This document shows, piece after piece, positions 60,701-64,000 of a DNA stretch of 64,000 nt. The stretch is from NCBI RefSeq assembly GCF_000165425.1, contig NW_001799488.1, positions 1 through 64,000 on the forward strand, read 5' to 3'. A program made the position numbers and the translations under genes. Every line of letters begins with the position of its first letter. The first letter of the stretch is position 1. The notes beneath the pieces are model-generated. The model did no database searches. It saw only the letters and a program-made list of their open reading frames with translations, and was not told the DNA's origin. This stretch comes from Paramecium tetraurelia. Lineage: Eukaryota > Ciliophora > Oligohymenophorea > Peniculida > Parameciidae.

Positions 60701-61236
60701 AAATATTGGACGCTATTCCAAAGAATGAAAAATGTGTGATATTCACTCAATTTATTGGCATGATACAAATGATTGAATTTGATCTTGATAATTAGAAAAT
60801 TAAGCATTTAGTAAATTATTGATTGATATTTTTAGAGATTGGATGGAAGTATGCCATAATAGGAGAGAGCCGAAGTGTTGAAGACTTTCAAAGAGGACGA
60901 TGAATACAGGATATTTATAATTTCACTCAAAGCTGGTGGGGTTGGATTAAATTTAACTTCTGCCAATCATGTCATTATGATAGATCCTTGGTGGTAAATT
61001 TATTAATAAATCATGAAAGGAATCCTGCTGTAGAAGAATAGGCTATAGAAAGAGTTTATAGAATTGGTTAGACAAAAGAGACACATGTTTATAGATTAAT
61101 TTGCAAATAGACTGTAGAGGAAAGGATGATCAAGCTTCATGATGTTAAGAAATAGTTGTTCGAATCAAGTATAAGGACTGAAGAAAGAAGCAGTCTAAGA
61201 ATGGAAATGTTCAAAAATATTATTTTGGGATCTTGA
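57755..61236 (+). CDS. Rad5/HLTF-type SNF2 translocase with HIRAN and RING domains
   Basis: Introns 58556-58578 (23 nt), 60811-60835 (25 nt) and 60994-61019 (26 nt) give 1,135 residues. Order: UBA-like helix bundle (1-45, NEEKAKQYLRYGKNDIELAL); Lys/Gln linker; HIRAN domain (about 195-300, ITFPLFIGSAKIKGYALGSQ); SNF2 helicase with GGILADEMGLGKTVMLISLI near 536 and the DEAH box in RVILDEAHYIKG near 670; C3HC4 RING inserted at about 899-940 (PCPVCLEQV, CLHFLCRLC, CPYCRK); helicase C-terminal half with SLKAGGVGLNLTSANHV and ERVYRIGQTKE. Rad5/HLTF proteins polyubiquitinate PCNA and reverse stalled forks; HIRAN binds 3' DNA ends. All hallmark motifs are intact. The UBA-like start is unusual for the family. 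Confidence 0.93.
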
Positions 61237-61803
61237 ATTATTTCTTTTTTATCAATATTATTTAAAGTATATTTACTTTGTGATTTATTTTTCAGATTAG
61301 ATATTGTTACAAATAAAAAAGTTAAAATATTCTAATTTCGGTTTATTTGCTAAAATAATATTAAAATATTAATCATTCCTGAATAAATCACCTCTCCTAT
61401 TAAATTGCATTCTCATAGCTCTCTTCTAAGATTATTTATGAAAGAAAGAAAGGAAAATAAAAACTTGTAAATGCTTAAATGGATTTAAATATGTTTCTAA
61501 TTAAGTTCATTATTTTGCAACTAACTTTGATAACATCGTTTTCTTCATTTAAAATAAACACTCATTAGATGCTTCCTGATAGTTTCTAAGCGAATGCAGT
61601 ACTTTTATCAAATTTGTAACGAATACAATACTAGAAGTGTGATTCAGCTAAAAATGAAAAGGAATAGTTATTACGAATGTATTAAATAGAACGATTCTTA
61701 CTAATCACACTTAATAGAAATATTATTATATGTATTAATAAAAGAGTTGGCTCAATTAATTTAAATTCAGCACAATAAAAAAAAGAGCATATTAATATTA
61801 TTA
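61237..61803. other. Spacer after the Rad5-type gene
   Basis: About 570 bp, AT-rich. No frame or RNA gene recognised on either strand. Confidence 0.4.
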
Positions 61804-62061
61804 ATGATGAATGAATCCTTTTTTAGGATGTGTTTTTAAACCTTGCGCTCCCTTGGTGAACTTAAACTTGTTAATGAGGAGGAGAAACTTATCCTGAAAG
61901 ATCTAATAGTTAGGAATGAATTTAAAATACCCTCTACAATTAGTGCAGAATAACTCTCTTTCTTTTTTTTATAATTAATTAGAAAATACAGAAGGGAGTC
62001 CACGATCAAGTAGGCCTCGCTCCTTATAATTGATGAGGAGACCGATGAAGAGGTGTTTTGA
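61804..62061 (+). CDS. Very small protein, paralogue of the next gene
   Basis: 85 residues in one exon: MMNESFFRMCFQTLRSLGEL, then NEEEKLILKDLIVRNEF, a Lys/Arg-rich helix (LQLIRKYRRESTIKQ) and an acidic end (IIDEETDEEVF). The central EEKLILKDLIVR aligns with EEKSILKMIIMR of the gene at 62376, and the overall length and helix pattern match, so I read them as tandem duplicates. Composition is much less AT-biased than the spacers, which supports coding. Function unknown. Confidence 0.55.
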
Positions 62062-62375
62062 AAGTCCTGTTTAAAAATATTTCAGTGAGATTTGTGTGTA
62101 TATATTTTCTCCAAAACCATATATTAACCAATTATTAGTTATTTAGAATATGAGAAATGCTTCTAGAATTCTTGCCATATATAATTTTTTTTCACCAACA
62201 TCGCCAATATTGCGCATCTTAAAATAAATAACATAAAATTAATACGCATTATTTTATCACCAATATATATCCAAAATACAATTAATTTTCCAAAAATAAA
62301 CTAAAAATAAAATCCCCTTTTAACTTAATTTGATATAATTTAAAATTATATAATATAAAAATCAATTTTTCTTAA

Positions 62376-62635
62376 ATGACACAAACCTACTTCTAAAATG
62401 CTCTTAAGTATGTGCAAACTCTCTATGATCAAAAATATATCGCCAAAGAGGAAAAATCAATACTCAAAATGATAATTATGCGTCAAGATGTTAATGACAA
62501 GTTAGTAGACAGAAGAGATGCAATAACTTAAGTCTCTCAAAAATTAAAGACACTCAGAAGAATCAAGAGGTTACATCTCTAAACTTCGAGCAGTTTAAAT
62601 CAAATTACTGAAAAAAGCATCGAAATCGATTCCTG
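62376..62635 (+). CDS. Very small protein, paralogue of the preceding gene
   Basis: One exon, 86 residues without the stop or close to it: MTQTYFQNALKYVQTLYDQK, EEKSILKMIIMRQDVNDKL, a basic helix (VSQKLKTLRRIKRLHLQ) and a polar end (LNQITEKSIEIDS). Predicted all-helical. Shares length, helix order and the EEKxILKxxIxR motif with the gene at 61804. In Paramecium such tiny helical proteins form families without annotation; nothing more can be said. Confidence 0.6.
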
Positions 62636-62932
62636 AAAGGAACTATTTTCTAATGATTTTAATTTGTTTTTATTTATTCGTAATTAATACTTAAAGTTAT
62701 TCAATTCACTGATTCAATATAAAAATTAATAATATAATAACCAATAATTTGTATCTCCAATCTGAATTACAAATACTTAGCTTAATAATATTAAGAACCT
62801 TCTTCTTAAACTATTACATTATTCTGAGATAATAAAATATTGTGAACCCTAATGGTGGTTCGTTATGTAATGAGTAAAAATATTGAAAAATAATCAAATG
62901 AACTATTTTGCTTCTGTAAAAATAATTATAAA
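62636..62932. other. Spacer
   Basis: About 300 bp of AT-rich sequence, no feature recognised. Confidence 0.4.
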
Positions 62933-64000
62933 ATGTAATCTAGTCCGTTAAAAAAAAAGTTCAATCTCACTCTAAATACGTCAAGAGGAACTCGGGCTTC
63001 GTTTTAGGAGTCCTGCACTTCTAAGTCTCCTTTTAAGTGTAACACAGATCAGATAATAAAATGTAATCAACTTGAATAGGAATTGCATAGATCAAATTAG
63101 CAAAGGAAATTGTTAGAGCTAGAATTGGATGATTTAAATAACCAATACATTAGGAAATCATCCGCCCTACATGATTGTGAAATGGAAAACCTATTATTAA
63201 AGCAATAAATTTAAGCAATAAGACAATAGCATGAAATATAGAAACTATAGTACACTTACAAGTAATTATTTATTAAAAGCAGATAGAAAAACTAGAGCTA
63301 TTTGGAATAGTATCATAAGTTCAGATGCATGGAAAAAACTCTGGAATCCGATAATAATTTGGAATAGTAAATAAAACAATTATCAGAATAAAATGAATCA
63401 ATGAAGTAATAGCTATAAGAAATGAAATTGCAATACAAAATCATCCAAGATAATTATTAGGAAATAAAAGTGGAGAGGAATTCTTTCTATTAAAAATTGG
63501 TGGAAATTTAAACGAAAGGCACATCAAAGGAGGACAAGATAAAATAATTGGAGAATGACAACAATCTTCACCAAAGCCAGATAAATCAATTAACTGAGAG
63601 CAATAAGAAGTTATAAGAGCAGCTCAAGCAATTAGGTAAAGTTTAAGAGAAAAAAGAAAAATGGAAAATTCGATATAAGAATTATAGGAACGAGATCGAG
63701 TATCAATAAATTAAGAGCAGGAAATCAAGTGATTCCCAATAAGTATAGGAGGGATAGAAGATTGGTTCCGATTAGAATAATCTGATTGAGGAGTTGACTG
63801 AATTGAAAGACAAGTTACAATAATTGGAAGTTGAAAATTAATATTTGCGTGAATAAAATATTGAGATGTAAACCTAGCTATAGCTGACTACTGATAAGTT
63901 ACTTAAATAGCAATTATAAAATTCATTGCCTAAGGAACAAAGCTAAGCATTTTCATTTTAATAATATAATCAAAATTATTATAAATCTAATTAGCAATAA
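62933..64000 (+). CDS. Long coiled-coil protein (3' end outside window)
   Basis: Open from the ATG at 62933 (MQSSPLKKKFNLTLNTSRG) to the window edge without TGA, at least 356 codons and no intron needed. The first 45 residues are basic and Ser/Thr-rich; from about residue 50 the sequence is continuous Gln/Glu/Lys/Leu coiled coil (LEQELHRSNQQRKLLELELD, LKDKLQQLEVENQYLREQN). Such proteins in ciliates are often basal-body, infraciliary-lattice or cortical scaffold components, but no specific family is recognisable. Confidence 0.75.

Noticed and set aside
1-64000. Frames read with the standard genetic code, apparently many short genes
   Set aside because: TAA and TAG fall at Gln-like positions inside long conserved frames. 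With TGA as the only stop, these pieces merge into full-length proteins.
1-64000. tRNA, rRNA, CRISPR arrays, telomere repeats
   Set aside because: I looked for T-loop-like GTTCRA contexts, C4A2/G3T3-type repeats and spaced direct repeats. Those seen were inside coding sequence or isolated.

Overview
The window is somatic (macronuclear-type) DNA of a ciliate, almost certainly a Paramecium species. Long reading frames are interrupted everywhere by TAA and TAG but not by TGA, so TAA/TAG encode Gln and TGA is the only stop. I resolved 57 introns by eye; all begin GT, end AG, are 20-36 nt long and restore frame between conserved protein blocks. Base composition is very AT-rich, gene spacing is often only 28-90 bp, and trichocyst matrix protein genes, a hallmark of Paramecium, are present. 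The window holds one assembly gap and no telomere repeats, rRNA or recognisable tRNA. Coordinates of CDS entries span from start ATG to TGA inclusive and contain introns; for most multi-exon models I checked that the spliced length is a multiple of three.

Layout. 1-14 kb: the 5' part of a WD40 gene (minus), a truncated WD40 fragment, a membrane protein, then a trichocyst-matrix-protein (TMP) neighbourhood with one intact gene (7307-8508), one 5'-uncertain gene (12664-13694), a decayed copy (4600-6122, minus) and a possible relic (13985-14300), interleaved with a ULK-type kinase, an acidic Ser-rich protein and a cyclin. 14.4-19.5 kb: two tandem hybrid histidine kinases. 19.5-28 kb: one 2,825-residue Cys-rich surface protein on the minus strand. 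29-35 kb: BAH-PHD reader, exonuclease 1, a gap-split gene, and a PP6 regulatory subunit (SAPS domain). 35-38 kb: a coiled-coil protein and a decayed Cache-domain receptor. 38.5-51.5 kb: a novel protein, an F-box/RCC1/SAM/MJ1316 fusion, a heat-shock-factor gene, an MDR reductase, a P4-ATPase lipid flippase, a WD-like protein and a chromate-family transporter. 51.5-64 kb: a large unknown protein, a second HSF-type gene, a Rad5/HLTF-type translocase-ubiquitin ligase, two tiny related proteins and a coiled-coil protein that runs off the end.

Functions recur: secretion-granule content (TMPs), signal perception (histidine kinases, ULK kinase, PP6 subunit, decayed Cache receptor), genome maintenance and chromatin (EXO1, Rad5/HLTF, BAH-PHD), and transcription (two HSF-type proteins). 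No operon-like logic is expected; genes are packed head-to-head and tail-to-tail with very short spacers, for example a 42-bp divergent spacer between the F-box fusion and an HSF gene. The least explained items are the F-box/RCC1/SAM/MJ1316 fusion, the 1,327-residue unknown protein, the chromate-type transporter, and the clustered decayed genes.
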